Shown piece after piece: positions 6,075 to 14,492 of a DNA stretch of 38,210 nt. Every line of letters begins with the position of its first letter. Position 1 is the first letter of the stretch. Source of the DNA: a virus; the IMG/VR virus record IMGVR_UViG_3300036978_000077, positions 1-38,210 of that record; one strand, written 5' to 3'. Made by a program: the position numbers and the translations under genes. A model generated the notes under the pieces. The model saw only the letters and a program-made list of their open reading frames with translations, searched no databases and was not told where the DNA came from.

Positions 6075-6261
6075 AACCACCAATTAACTTTATGAACTTT
6101 TCCCACTTTAATTCAAAGCAAGACTTATCTCTTAGGTTACTTCTAAGAACATTCTTAGCTACATAAATTGGCATTTCTCTCTCAGTCACATAATGCTTCA
6201 CCACATTTAGCAGTCTTTCATCTGCTTCTTCTTCGTCCATTGGTAAGGTGCATTCTCTCAT
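6061..6261 (-). CDS. Small hypothetical protein
   Basis: This 66-aa acidic, helical protein has no recognised domain. It overlaps the PAS-HisKA gene by 4 bases (ATGA) and the downstream membrane-protein gene by 14 bases, so the three are likely translated together. It is not the missing ATPase domain of the kinase-like gene: no N, G1 or G2 box is present. Confidence 0.55.
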   Translation of the reverse strand: MRECTLPMDEEEADERLLNVVKHYVTEREMPIYVAKNVLRSNLRDKSCFELKWEKFIKLIGGYATK

Positions 6262-6827
6262 AATTGCCTTGTTGCTTTCTTGACAAGTAAATGTATTGAT
6301 TCATCTAATCTCTTCATTGAATCATCAACCATCTTTAGTAGTTCATTCTGTTCTTGGTCACCTACCTTCTCTCCTTTATCAAGCAATAACTTAACCACAC
6401 CAGCAACAGATGTCAATGGTTGCCTTAATTCGTGAGATAACATAAACCTAAACTCTTCAAGTAACTGCTTTTGTTTCTCGTGTTCGTGAGATGTTATACT
6501 GGTGACATCGGTAATCTGAAAACCTACGAAATGTAAACTACCAAGTATTGCATAGCAGTTCCAAAGCACCCATCTTAAACCACTATTTTTCTGCTTAGTT
6601 CGTGCGTATATTCTTACTGGGTTAGGTGTAATCTCAATGGCTCTCTTAACAGATTGAACATAATCATCTAACTCAGTATCATCTGTTATGATATCACTTA
6701 CCTTCTTAGGTTTGATGTGTGAACTATACTCTTTGAAAAGGTCATTAGAACTAACTATCTTACCTTCATAGTCAGATACGACATACAACAAGTCAATAGA
6801 ATTGGCTAAGATGTATATTGCTGACAT
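6258..6827 (-). CDS. PAS-HisKA protein lacking the kinase ATPase domain
   Basis: This 189-aa protein has two parts. Residues 5-107 look like a PAS sensor domain (LYVVSDYEGKIVSSNDLF at the start, LHFVGFQITDVT at the end). Residues 120-185 form a HisKA dimerisation helix pair with the H-box FRFMLSHELRQPLTSVAG, where His132 is the expected phospho-acceptor. In a histidine kinase the HATPase_c domain would follow, but the protein ends at residue 189 and the next gene is unrelated. It could therefore be phosphorylated by, or form mixed dimers with, a host kinase, yet not phosphorylate itself. It lies between lysis-region membrane proteins. The domain call is confident; the role as a decoy or sensor is inference. 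Confidence 0.8.
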   Translation of the reverse strand: MSAIYILANSIDLLYVVSDYEGKIVSSNDLFKEYSSHIKPKKVSDIITDDTELDDYVQSVKRAIEITPNPVRIYARTKQKNSGLRWVLWNCYAILGSLHFVGFQITDVTSITSHEHEKQKQLLEEFRFMLSHELRQPLTSVAGVVKLLLDKGEKVGDQEQNELLKMVDDSMKRLDESIHLLVKKATRQL

Positions 6828-6830
6828 TGA

Positions 6831-7319
6831 CTAACTACGTACTATCTTGTTAATCTTACGAATCATATCTAACCAATAGAATGTAGAACGATATAGCCAA
6901 ATAGATGTGGCTAATAACATCAACATCATTACAATTGAGTTAGATAAATCACTATATAAGTAGTCTTGAGCCATCTTATTTTCACATTTTTGTACAGAAT
7001 AAGGTGTAAGTTCAAACTTTTTTCCCTTAATTAACCATTTTGCATCACAAGGTTGGATGGTATCCGATGCTCTAAATGGTATTACTGGTATTGGCTCAAC
7101 TTCTACCTCAACATTTGGCTCAAATTTAGTCAATAATTCATCAACATATAGTACCTCACCCCATTGATTTTTGTAAATGTACATTGAGGTGTCACCCATA
7201 TAGTGATTTACAAACATAAATGGTTCAGGTTCTTTTATTTCCTTACGATTTATAGTATATGTTGTATCATAAGTGACCTTATAGGTAGACTGGATGGTAT
7301 CCTTAACTGCTTCAAACAT
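6831..7319 (-). CDS. Hypothetical membrane protein in the lysis region
   Basis: This 162-aa protein has a soluble N-terminal portion rich in Glu/Pro/Val (residues about 75-95) and one strong C-terminal transmembrane segment (IVMMLMLLATSIWLY) followed by a basic tail. I use the ATG at 7319 because the longer frame starts with GTG at 7337. It overlaps the holin-like gene by 8 bases. It is possibly part of the lysis apparatus or a partner of the PAS-HisKA protein that follows; the family is not recognised. Confidence 0.5.
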   Translation of the reverse strand: MFEAVKDTIQSTYKVTYDTTYTINRKEIKEPEPFMFVNHYMGDTSMYIYKNQWGEVLYVDELLTKFEPNVEVEVEPIPVIPFRASDTIQPCDAKWLIKGKKFELTPYSVQKCENKMAQDYLYSDLSNSIVMMLMLLATSIWLYRSTFYWLDMIRKINKIVRS

Positions 7320-7521
7320 CACTACCTCCTTTCTCACTTGGTTTCCACACCCATTTCAAGGTAACTACTGCACCAATGATATATGCAAATGACTCTTTAT
7401 CTATCTTCTTAGAGAAAAATAGCCAAAATCCAACTACAGATATGAGTGAGCCAATTGTTAGATGCCAATACACCATAATCAAATCGGCTATTTGTTTGAA
7501 TTTCTTTGGTTCGATAGCCAT
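7312..7521 (-). CDS. Holin-like small membrane protein
   Basis: This 69-aa protein has two hydrophobic segments (LTIGSLISVVGFWLFF and FAYIIGAVVTLKWVW) joined by a short charged turn, with a basic N-terminus and a charged C-terminus. It starts 5 bases after the lysozyme stop. The size, topology and position fit a two-segment holin that opens the inner membrane for the endolysin. Holins share little sequence, so the call rests on context. Confidence 0.6.
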   Translation of the reverse strand: MAIEPKKFKQIADLIMVYWHLTIGSLISVVGFWLFFSKKIDKESFAYIIGAVVTLKWVWKPSEKGGSDV

Positions 7522-7526
7522 ACCAA

Positions 7527-7985
7527 CTATACGACCTTTGTGAAATATAGTTCTCCTTCTTTTTGTCTTCTTTTAACCAAACCTTGCACTACTTTTCCAC
7601 CAGCCTTGTTCCATTTAGCAAACTCTAATGGTATCTTAGGGTCATTTGGATTGCTTAGTACCATCTTTAGTAGTGTAGACTTGGATAAGTTACCTAATCC
7701 CACATTAAAGGCAAAACAAACAAGTGCATCAAACTGATATTGAGTCAACTTGACTGATTTGGTGTACTTACTCACATAGATATCGTAGTCTTCAAGAGTA
7801 TTGATTAACAATATCTCTGCTTCATTCTTATCACGTAGCACATCGCCTATCTTCACATTCGACTTATCGGGATAAAAGCAACTTCCAAAACCAATTGTAG
7901 CAACACCAGCACTACACTTGTAGGCATTTAGCCTTAGACCTTCAAAGTCTTTTAAAAGTTGTATACCACGTTTGCTAATGTTCAT
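7527..7985 (-). CDS. Endolysin, GH24 lysozyme
   Basis: This 152-aa protein matches the GH24 phage lysozyme family, which cleaves the peptidoglycan glycan backbone. It has FEGLRLNAY with catalytic Glu15, and C24 and T30 in KCSAGVATIGFG. That gives an E-x(8)-C-x(5)-T triad, as in P1 Lyz, where T4 lysozyme has Asp in place of Cys. QFDALVCFAFNVG and the final GLVKRRQKE helix are also typical. No signal peptide or N-terminal anchor is visible, so export should depend on the adjacent holin-like protein. The start follows the upstream stop by 22 bases. Confidence 0.93.
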   Translation of the reverse strand: MNISKRGIQLLKDFEGLRLNAYKCSAGVATIGFGSCFYPDKSNVKIGDVLRDKNEAEILLINTLEDYDIYVSKYTKSVKLTQYQFDALVCFAFNVGLGNLSKSTLLKMVLSNPNDPKIPLEFAKWNKAGGKVVQGLVKRRQKEGELYFTKVV

Positions 7986-8007
7986 ATGCCGTTGTCAGAC
8001 GATTTCA

Positions 8008-8490
8008 TTAGATGATGAAATATTGCATTGTACAATAAATTGGAGTTAATACTAAGACTAATGTCAAATCATCAGAATTAACTTTTAAAGTATTACCGCT
8101 AATTGTAACATTTATATTTGCGTCAGTATCTATAACTCCAACTCCATATCCAAAACCAGAAGCAATTGAAACTGGTAATGTAAAACTTAAAGTACCAGTT
8201 GGATTGATTGTAAAATCTAACTCTATATTAAAAATAAATGTTAATGTTACTGCATTTCCAATTTTTGAATATACACCATCTGGTCCACCTGTTGATACAA
8301 TTGCCCCTGATAATCCACTTAATGTAGGTGCAAATGCTGCACTTTCATAGTCAAGCAAGTTCCCAACCTCAATGCTTTTTGATGTTCCTTGAGGGGATTC
8401 GGTTGTGTCGCTGATGTCAACGATGTATAATAAGTCTCCACTGACTGCCGTAGCAAGTGGTGTTAAGTCGGTAATTTTTACTCCTGCCAT
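8008..8490 (-). CDS. Tail fibre-associated / structural protein
   Basis: This protein of about 160 aa begins AGVKITDLTPLATAVSGDLLY, a start seen in many Bacteroidota phage fibre-tip or baseplate proteins. A beta-rich body rich in Thr, Gly and Ile follows. The frame extends to a TTG at 8535, but the ATG at 8490 is the better start and leaves a 13-base overlap with the preceding gene. It is the last structural gene before the lysozyme. The role in host recognition is inferred from composition and place. Confidence 0.55.
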   Translation of the reverse strand: MAGVKITDLTPLATAVSGDLLYIVDISDTTESPQGTSKSIEVGNLLDYESAAFAPTLSGLSGAIVSTGGPDGVYSKIGNAVTLTFIFNIELDFTINPTGTLSFTLPVSIASGFGYGVGVIDTDANINVTISGNTLKVNSDDLTLVLVLTPIYCTMQYFII

Positions 8491-8678
8491 GATTGTATTG
8501 GTTTGTAAGTTATCAAAGGTAAGGCTTTCACCCAATCAATTGAGCACTGCTCAACTTCTTCGATGCTGATTACGTGATTTCCATCAGCATCCATGATGGG
8601 GTTGAAATAATTATCGGGCATGAACTGAATGCCAACAAGGCTCTGAGCCTCTTCGTATGTGAGTTGATGTACTTGCAT
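8478..8678 (-). CDS. Small protein of the tail fibre cluster
   Basis: This 66-aa protein has LTYEEAQSLVGIQF and an acidic DADGNHVISIEEVEQC segment that superficially resembles a calcium-binding loop. It lies between two fibre-type genes, with overlaps of 1 and 13 bases. Small proteins in this place can be fibre chaperones or caps, but I do not recognise it with certainty. Confidence 0.5.
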   Translation of the reverse strand: MQVHQLTYEEAQSLVGIQFMPDNYFNPIMDADGNHVISIEEVEQCSIDWVKALPLITYKPIQSWQE

Positions 8679-9469
8679 TATACTTGCCTTGCTAATGTAG
8701 TTTGAAACGCTTGAATTGATGTATAAAGTGCCGCTGCTTCACCATCAGTCAAGCCGCTACCGATAGTTGCAAATGCACATTGTTTTGTTGAAAATAAAAC
8801 AGGAGTTGTGTAATTTAACGCACCTAAATAAATAGTCTTATTAGGTTTTGAGATTGCATTCTGTGTTAAATTATGAGTTTTTGTTGTATTCTTAAATGCG
8901 TTTAAAATATTTGATGCTGGTCTATTTGAACAAAACCAACCTCTTGAATCTGTATTCGCTATATCGCTAATTGCTCCAGTATATACTATTGACCTAAATG
9001 TATTTGTTGCTTGTCTTGATGCAATAACAATATAAGCACTTGGGTCAACTGCTCCACCGATATCATATCTATTCTCTGCGATATTAGTTCTTGAGTAGTA
9101 GCTTATGTGTGAACTATTAATATTTAAAGTTGTATTTGCATTTAAAAAACTATCAGCATAAGAATTAGTTCCGTTAGGCAAAGCACCATTAGCTGAATGT
9201 GTCCAACCACCAATAAAACTCAAGCGAAATGCAGCATTGGTATCAAGTGGATTTTTAAGATTAAATTTTTGAGTGGTTGCAGTATTTCCTACCATTGGAT
9301 AAATCGCATTACACTTTGTCCAAGTTCCATTTACTTTCATCGAGGTAACTAATGTGCAAATGGCAGATGTGATTGTTGCATCTGTAATTCCTGCCGCAGC
9401 TAAGAATGCATTAGCATCTGCATCGGGGCAAGTAATTGCAAATTGATATGGGTTGACTAAAAAACTCAT
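8678..9469 (-). CDS. Tail fibre / receptor-binding type protein
   Basis: This 263-aa protein starts with SFLVNPYQFA, then a short helical region (DADANAFLAAAGITD), then a beta-rich body rich in Asn, Thr and Ser with the look of a lectin-like or jelly-roll domain. The C-terminus is helical (GEAAALYTSIQAFQTTLARQ). It overlaps the long fibre gene by 4 bases. Surface recognition is the likely role; no catalytic motif is visible. Confidence 0.6.
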   Translation of the reverse strand: MSFLVNPYQFAITCPDADANAFLAAAGITDATITSAICTLVTSMKVNGTWTKCNAIYPMVGNTATTQKFNLKNPLDTNAAFRLSFIGGWTHSANGALPNGTNSYADSFLNANTTLNINSSHISYYSRTNIAENRYDIGGAVDPSAYIVIASRQATNTFRSIVYTGAISDIANTDSRGWFCSNRPASNILNAFKNTTKTHNLTQNAISKPNKTIYLGALNYTTPVLFSTKQCAFATIGSGLTDGEAAALYTSIQAFQTTLARQV

Positions 9470-11442
9470 ACGTAAGTACCAATTAAAATTACTTTCAATC
9501 CCTTTGCCGTACCATTTCCAATTTGGTCGATGTCGATTGTAATCTCTGAGTCATCAGCAAGATTGGCATCGCTAATGACTGGAGGAGTGGCAGCCGTTGT
9601 GCTTGTTGTTTCTGTATTGTCGATTGTCAATTTAGTGGATAAAATCGATGTACCACTTTCATTAATATCAATGGTAAAAATACTACCACTTGCTTGAGCC
9701 GTTGTAAGTGATGCTCTAACTGATGTTAAGGTAACTGCTCTTGGCATTCTAAATGTAATCTTTGCCGTTCCAGTAGTTAGTGCAGTAGTCTCATCTGATG
9801 CTGCCACAACTAACTCAAATGGTGTTGCAATATTACCACTACCAAGAATTGATGTGGAATTGATGGTCTTAATATTAGTACCACTTGTTAAGGTATCTTG
9901 TTTACCATTTATCTGTGTTTGAATTGCAGATGTTACATTTTTAACATAGCTTAACTCAGTAAGACTTGGATAGGTAGCAACTGGTAATGATGCTATGATT
10001 CTTGCAGCAGTAAAGTATGCAATCTCATTAGTAGTTCCACTTCCAGTTATTGCATCAACTGGTGTACCATCAAGATTTAAAACCCAAGATGTGTAAGTAC
10101 CACTACCAGTATGATTCTTTATATCTACCACAAGCGCACCAGTAGCAGCATTATAACTTGTTACCTCACCATGCATATGATTAGCAGGATTATGTACAAC
10201 AAGTATTTCTTGCAATGGAATGTAGGAAAGATTAATATCTACTACAAAACTTTTAGAGCCATTGCTTACACTATTAGATGTTACAGATGATGTCTTATAC
10301 CTATCTGCTAATGAGTTAATAATTGGGTCTGTTGCAGTTCCAGTTACAGAAATATTAGTTCCTGAATTAACAGATGTAACCGTTCCATTTGTAATGGTTG
10401 GTTTGTTTAGTATTTCTGCTACACCACTTGAGGCATTCCAATCAGCATTTACTTGTGGTGGTACATCTCCAATAGTGATGAATCCACTATCATTAGTTAA
10501 ATCACTTGTAGCAGTTGGTATAGTTGGTTTGTTTAATATCTGATTGTTTCCACTTGTTGCATTCCAATCTATAGGTCTTTCAATGGTTTGAAAACCAGCA
10601 CCGAGATTAGTCCAATAAGTAGTATTGGTAGGTAATATTGAATCATTGTTAGCAATGCACCTATAAATGTTACCAAGATACCAAACCACATTACCTATCA
10701 CATACTGATTACCAGTTGATGCAAGATGGTCAATTGAGAATGCAATGGCAGTCATTACACCACCACCGCCACCACCACCAATTGCCACCAATGGGTCACC
10801 AATAGAACCATTACCAGTTATTGTTACACCATCTACTGCTACCTCTGTAAGACAAGGTGTGCAAGGTTCAAAATCGGGTAGTGGAATGTCACCAGTTGCA
10901 CATATATCATAACAACCATCTTCAGATGCACTTACTACTGCAACATCAACATCAATAGCAACACAAGCCCACTCATAGTTAGCAGTTAATGACTTAATCT
11001 CATTGACATAACCATTAGGTATTACCTCATATTGAATAACTGCCAATGCACTCTTAAAGTCAGGGTCAGTTCCACTAATCAATCTGTAGATTCGTGATGC
11101 AATCCAATCTTGAGAGTCTTCAGAGTCACAAAGTAAATGTGATTTTCTAACAATTGCATATGCAGTCAATGGAAAAGTAGTTTGGTACAATGTTTTGCAT
11201 CCACTAACCTTGAATGATTCAGTCTTAACTACTGATACCTTACCACGTTTTGCCCAAAAGAGAGTTCCTTGTTTAGCATCAAAATTAGTTACTACCTCAG
11301 CCTGACCATTACCAATATAATGTACCCATGCTTTCTCATTACCATTTGCATTGAGTTCGCATAATGGGTAAAGTTGGTCAAAGATATTAGCTACCTCAAC
11401 CCTTTGATTTAATCTCTCTATTATGCTTTTTAGTAGATTCAT
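9466..11442 (-). CDS. Tail fibre protein with ILNKPTI repeats
   Basis: This 658-aa protein has an N-terminal globular domain (about residues 1-200), a poly-Gly hinge near residue 225, then a segment resembling a carbohydrate-binding WY-type module (NVVWYLGNIYRC). Next come at least two DWNATSGxxxILNKPTI-type repeats that are typical of phage tail fibres, and a beta-rich C-terminus. The repeat region probably forms a trimeric shaft. It overlaps its neighbours by 4 bases on both sides. Confidence 0.75.
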   Translation of the reverse strand: MNLLKSIIERLNQRVEVANIFDQLYPLCELNANGNEKAWVHYIGNGQAEVVTNFDAKQGTLFWAKRGKVSVVKTESFKVSGCKTLYQTTFPLTAYAIVRKSHLLCDSEDSQDWIASRIYRLISGTDPDFKSALAVIQYEVIPNGYVNEIKSLTANYEWACVAIDVDVAVVSASEDGCYDICATGDIPLPDFEPCTPCLTEVAVDGVTITGNGSIGDPLVAIGGGGGGGVMTAIAFSIDHLASTGNQYVIGNVVWYLGNIYRCIANNDSILPTNTTYWTNLGAGFQTIERPIDWNATSGNNQILNKPTIPTATSDLTNDSGFITIGDVPPQVNADWNASSGVAEILNKPTITNGTVTSVNSGTNISVTGTATDPIINSLADRYKTSSVTSNSVSNGSKSFVVDINLSYIPLQEILVVHNPANHMHGEVTSYNAATGALVVDIKNHTGSGTYTSWVLNLDGTPVDAITGSGTTNEIAYFTAARIIASLPVATYPSLTELSYVKNVTSAIQTQINGKQDTLTSGTNIKTINSTSILGSGNIATPFELVVAASDETTALTTGTAKITFRMPRAVTLTSVRASLTTAQASGSIFTIDINESGTSILSTKLTIDNTETTSTTAATPPVISDANLADDSEITIDIDQIGNGTAKGLKVILIGTYV

Positions 11443-12038
11443 TTTAACATTTCATTTATTGCATCAACTACATATTGACCATGTTTCAATAAGAACTCTT
11501 CTTGCTCAATATCGGTAGGTTGGAATATAACACCATAACCACTTGAATATCTATTACCAAATTCTAACCCTTTTGCTTTTAATGTTTCAGAATCAGGTAA
11601 TTTTACCTCAACTGAAAGACCATCTTTAAGCACTTCTGACTGCAAGAATCCACCAGCTAATTTACCAGTTAATTGTAGTGGTAACTTAGCAGATGTCTTA
11701 CTCTTTAACTGAGCATAGCCTTCAGGAAAATATAATGACTTGATTGGTTTACCTTTCTTAGTTTTACCTTTACTATCAGTTGTTGATTTACCAAACTTAA
11801 ATGATGCTGGTGCATTTCTAACTGATTTTGGGTCAACATAAATTGGTTTTATAGAATATGGATAAGTTGGTAAATCTTGCATCTTAGTATTTTTACCACC
11901 CTTATTACCACTACCAAATATACGTTTGAACATTACCCTCTTTAAGTTTGTCCCAGCACGATAGAGTGGTTTAAATTCCTTTAACCAATCACTATATAGT
12001 GCATCTAATTTTATATTGGTTTCCTTTATGGTAGGCAT
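11439..12038 (-). CDS. Minor structural protein, head-tail connection candidate
   Basis: This 199-aa basic protein (many Lys, with GSGNKGGKNTK) includes ARAG-type turns, and LQLTGKLAGGFLQSEV that resembles HK97 gp10-like/tail-terminator proteins. No domain is certain. It lies between the 337-aa capsid-proximal gene and the long fibre, with overlaps of 1 and 4 bases. A tail-completion or connector role is plausible from context. Confidence 0.45.
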   Translation of the reverse strand: MPTIKETNIKLDALYSDWLKEFKPLYRAGTNLKRVMFKRIFGSGNKGGKNTKMQDLPTYPYSIKPIYVDPKSVRNAPASFKFGKSTTDSKGKTKKGKPIKSLYFPEGYAQLKSKTSAKLPLQLTGKLAGGFLQSEVLKDGLSVEVKLPDSETLKAKGLEFGNRYSSGYGVIFQPTDIEQEEFLLKHGQYVVDAINEMLK

Positions 12039-13051
12039 CAGGGTAAAGCAGTTACGTACTTGTAATTTTTATTGCAATCGAAACAATGCCTATCATCAGA
12101 TAGTCTCATATTGGTCAACATTGCACTTAACTCTTCATTGTATCTTGTGGCTGCTATATCTCTTGCTTGAGTTATACCTTCAACATTAATTGATACAGAT
12201 GTATTTACTCTCTTGTTTGGTGCAATTGTAAGAGCATAATCATATATCTCAATGGCAGTTGAATATGCTAATGGCATTGCCATTAATCCACCAATTGAAC
12301 ACAACCAACTTTCTCTATCACAATTCACGTTATACACAAAGGACATTCCTTGAGTGTACTTCTTAGATAGAGATGAGGTAACATTAAAACCATCAGTAGT
12401 TAATTCGATTCCAATTGCATCTACAAATGGGCAGATATGAGCCTCTTTAAGTCTACCTCCACAATCTGTACACGCACCTTTCTTAGTAATCATCTTAGTA
12501 GTATCGTACAATGACTCATAGACAAATGCTAAATCTAACTTTCTTCTTTTAGCTTTGAATGTTTTACCAATAAATTCTTCTACTGCTTCACTCTGATAAT
12601 CGAATGTATCAATCAATTTCAAAGTTGACATATCAAATACCAATATCTCTACTGGTGTATTCATTGTGTAGATGTCAATCTGTAATTGGCTCAAATAGAA
12701 ATTTAAAAACGATGTATTATTTGGGTCAATTTTAACTCTGATACCAGCATAACGACCAGCACCAAGTGCAAGGTCAACATTGGATGCATTAGTTAATACC
12801 TGACCTATTCTCTTATTCTCAATGATAGTATCTGCTTTCATTGTTGCTTGTAGTCTTGTCAAAATATCACTTGACAATTTTCTCCAAGCAAAGGCACGTT
12901 TGCCTTCAAACAATTCTACACCACTTACATACTGGTCTGTGATTAATTGACCAAGTAATGTAGTATTAATGCCCAAATCATCGATATATAAACCAGTAGT
13001 AGGTTCTGACAATTGGCAGCCTTTCAAACCTAAAAGTTTTTCAAAGCACAT
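12038..13051 (-). CDS. Structural protein downstream of the capsid gene, Cys-rich
   Basis: This 337-aa protein has a C-terminal half with Cys clusters (CTDCGG then C twelve residues on, and CFDC near the end) that could bind zinc or form disulfides. Alternating strands and helices resemble capsid-associated or baseplate proteins. It follows the major capsid gene after a terminator and heads the fibre/lysis block. I do not recognise the family; structural assignment is from position. Confidence 0.45.
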   Translation of the reverse strand: MCFEKLLGLKGCQLSEPTTGLYIDDLGINTTLLGQLITDQYVSGVELFEGKRAFAWRKLSSDILTRLQATMKADTIIENKRIGQVLTNASNVDLALGAGRYAGIRVKIDPNNTSFLNFYLSQLQIDIYTMNTPVEILVFDMSTLKLIDTFDYQSEAVEEFIGKTFKAKRRKLDLAFVYESLYDTTKMITKKGACTDCGGRLKEAHICPFVDAIGIELTTDGFNVTSSLSKKYTQGMSFVYNVNCDRESWLCSIGGLMAMPLAYSTAIEIYDYALTIAPNKRVNTSVSINVEGITQARDIAATRYNEELSAMLTNMRLSDDRHCFDCNKNYKYVTALP

Positions 13052-13073
13052 ATTTTAGTTTTTTCAAAGTTAT

Positions 13074-13103
13074 AAAAAAGGGTGGGCATTTAAACACCCA
13101 CCC
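13074..13103 (-). terminator. Intrinsic terminator after the major capsid gene
   Basis: On the minus strand GGGTGGGTG and CCCACCC pair around an AT-rich loop, and the stem runs straight into TTTTTT. It lies 84 bases past the capsid stop and 23 bases before the next gene, so it should isolate the high-level capsid message. Confidence 0.85.
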
Positions 13104-13186
13104 CTCAATTTATTGTGATAGTAAATTGTCACCATTTTGACTCAGCAATTCATCTAAGTTTTCACTCAGTAGAAATTGTGAGTCAA

Positions 13187-14233
13187 TTACGGGACATTGA
13201 CAATAGATACACAATTTACATAGTTCACACCAGCAAATTTATCTCCAGCCTCGTAGATGTCAGTTGGCAATGTAACAATCTTACCAGTAGCAGTTACGAT
13301 AACAGATAAGTTACCGCAATCATCTTTAAGAGTTAAGTCAACTGGTACACCAGCAGGAGTGAATGCAATTGTACGTGAGTAAGCCATACCTACTGATGGT
13401 GTGAAATTAGTATTCCACTCAGCCAAATTGTATGATAACCATTGGATAGCACCAGCAGTAGTAACTAATGCGTGAGTTTGGTCACCTTGTGCTGCTGCAA
13501 CACGAGCATCATAAGCAAAACCAAATCCATTCTGTTGAGAGATAGCTAAGATATCAATACCACTTTGTGAGCAACATCCAGCCTTAACTGCATTTGCATA
13601 TCTCTGCATTGCTGCACCACCGAATGCAATTGGTGCTGCTGGGTAGTTTGCCATTGTTGCTGCTTGTTGAATATCAGCTAAAGCAAATGGGTTAAGATTA
13701 CCACTTGAATCAATAGTAGATACTTCAATGCAGTCACCATCCATTGTGTAGAAACCAGTAACATCAGTACCCCAAGTACCGATAGCAGCAACCGCTTGTG
13801 TAGCAGCAGCAGTAGCAACTTTTCTATCAATTACATCCATAAGGCGCATAACTGACTCTAAAAAGTACACACTATTGTCTTGACAATGACGTGCAATGTC
13901 TGCTCCTGAGATTAACTGAGATGCTTGGTAGGTATCTGTAGTCTCTAATGTGTAGGTCTCAGTTGAGTCACCATAAACATTAGTAGCAGTACAATTCATA
14001 ATCTCTGCACCCTCTTCTACTTCAGTTTCGGGTAGACGTTGAATCCAACGTGCTTCAACGGTTCTTAATTTACCGCCACCAGTTGAAACTTGTTGACGAA
14101 TTAATTTAACATTTTCAGGTGAGTTAAGATACTCAAGAAAAGGTAATGACTCACGTTGACCAACCTCAATGAAGAGTTGACCAAGTGGTGCTTGGATATT
14201 CGGGCATTCCGATAGTATACGAGAAATTGACAT
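13187..14233 (-). CDS. Major capsid protein
   Basis: This 348-aa protein follows the scaffold-like gene and is separately flanked by terminators and a long leader, as expected of the most abundant virion protein. The sequence has an N-terminal arm with LPFLEYLNSPENVKLIR, an alanine-rich central helix (RKVATAAATQAVAA) and beta-rich domains, consistent with an HK97-type fold, though this cannot be proved by eye. No protease gene is visible, so it probably assembles on the coiled-coil scaffold without cleavage, or with a host protease. The reading frame -1 to its end stays open past the stop (see findings). Confidence 0.75.
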   Translation of the reverse strand: MSISRILSECPNIQAPLGQLFIEVGQRESLPFLEYLNSPENVKLIRQQVSTGGGKLRTVEARWIQRLPETEVEEGAEIMNCTATNVYGDSTETYTLETTDTYQASQLISGADIARHCQDNSVYFLESVMRLMDVIDRKVATAAATQAVAAIGTWGTDVTGFYTMDGDCIEVSTIDSSGNLNPFALADIQQAATMANYPAAPIAFGGAAMQRYANAVKAGCCSQSGIDILAISQQNGFGFAYDARVAAAQGDQTHALVTTAGAIQWLSYNLAEWNTNFTPSVGMAYSRTIAFTPAGVPVDLTLKDDCGNLSVIVTATGKIVTLPTDIYEAGDKFAGVNYVNCVSIVNVP

Positions 14234-14349
14234 TTTAGTCGAATTTAAATAGTTAGTTTTTGTCTCATTAAAGGTTGAGATATCTACCTACTTTTTGTAT
14301 CGTGTTAGAGTCACGATTGACTACTTTGTCTTTTTGCGTGGCTAATTTA

Positions 14350-14384
14350 CAAAAATATTTTAGATATTATTTGTTTTTCTCAAA
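14350..14384 (-). promoter_or_regulatory. Candidate capsid promoter
   Basis: TATTTTTG (14350-14357) fits TAnnTTTG on the minus strand. TTTG at 14381-14384 lies 23 bases upstream, at the long end of accepted spacing. The predicted leader is about 110 bases. The GTATTGC element further upstream (14441) lacks a good -7 box at the usual distance, so the two signals may work together or the true promoter may be elsewhere in this block. Confidence 0.4.
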
Positions 14385-14428
14385 TCGTTTTTAAAGCCTC
14401 AAATATGCGATTTAAGACACTTAATGTG

Positions 14429-14447
14429 TTTTTGATACTGCAATACC
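14429..14447 (-). promoter_or_regulatory. GTATTGC/ATCAAAA element upstream of the capsid gene
   Basis: On the minus strand this reads GTATTGCAGTATCAAAA, which differs at a single base from the element at the recombination-operon promoter near 5310. It lacks a matching TAnnTTTG at 18-19 bases, so it may be an activator site reused for late transcription. Confidence 0.5.
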
Positions 14448-14492
14448 TTTTTAAAAAGATAATACTTTTGTCTGATAATCAATCAGTTACAA

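Noticed and set aside
6061-6261. Separate ATPase subunit for the PAS-HisKA protein
   Set aside because: The 66-aa protein lacks N, G1 and G2 box motifs and is far too short for a HATPase_c domain.
13065-13072. TAACTTTG box upstream of the 337-aa structural gene
   Set aside because: It fits TAnnTTTG but lies in the tail of the terminator with no TTG at a suitable distance, and would give a nearly leaderless message.
13115-13309. Plus-strand frame across the capsid end
   Set aside because: It is the reverse complement of capsid coding sequence, with no protein-like features and no start context.
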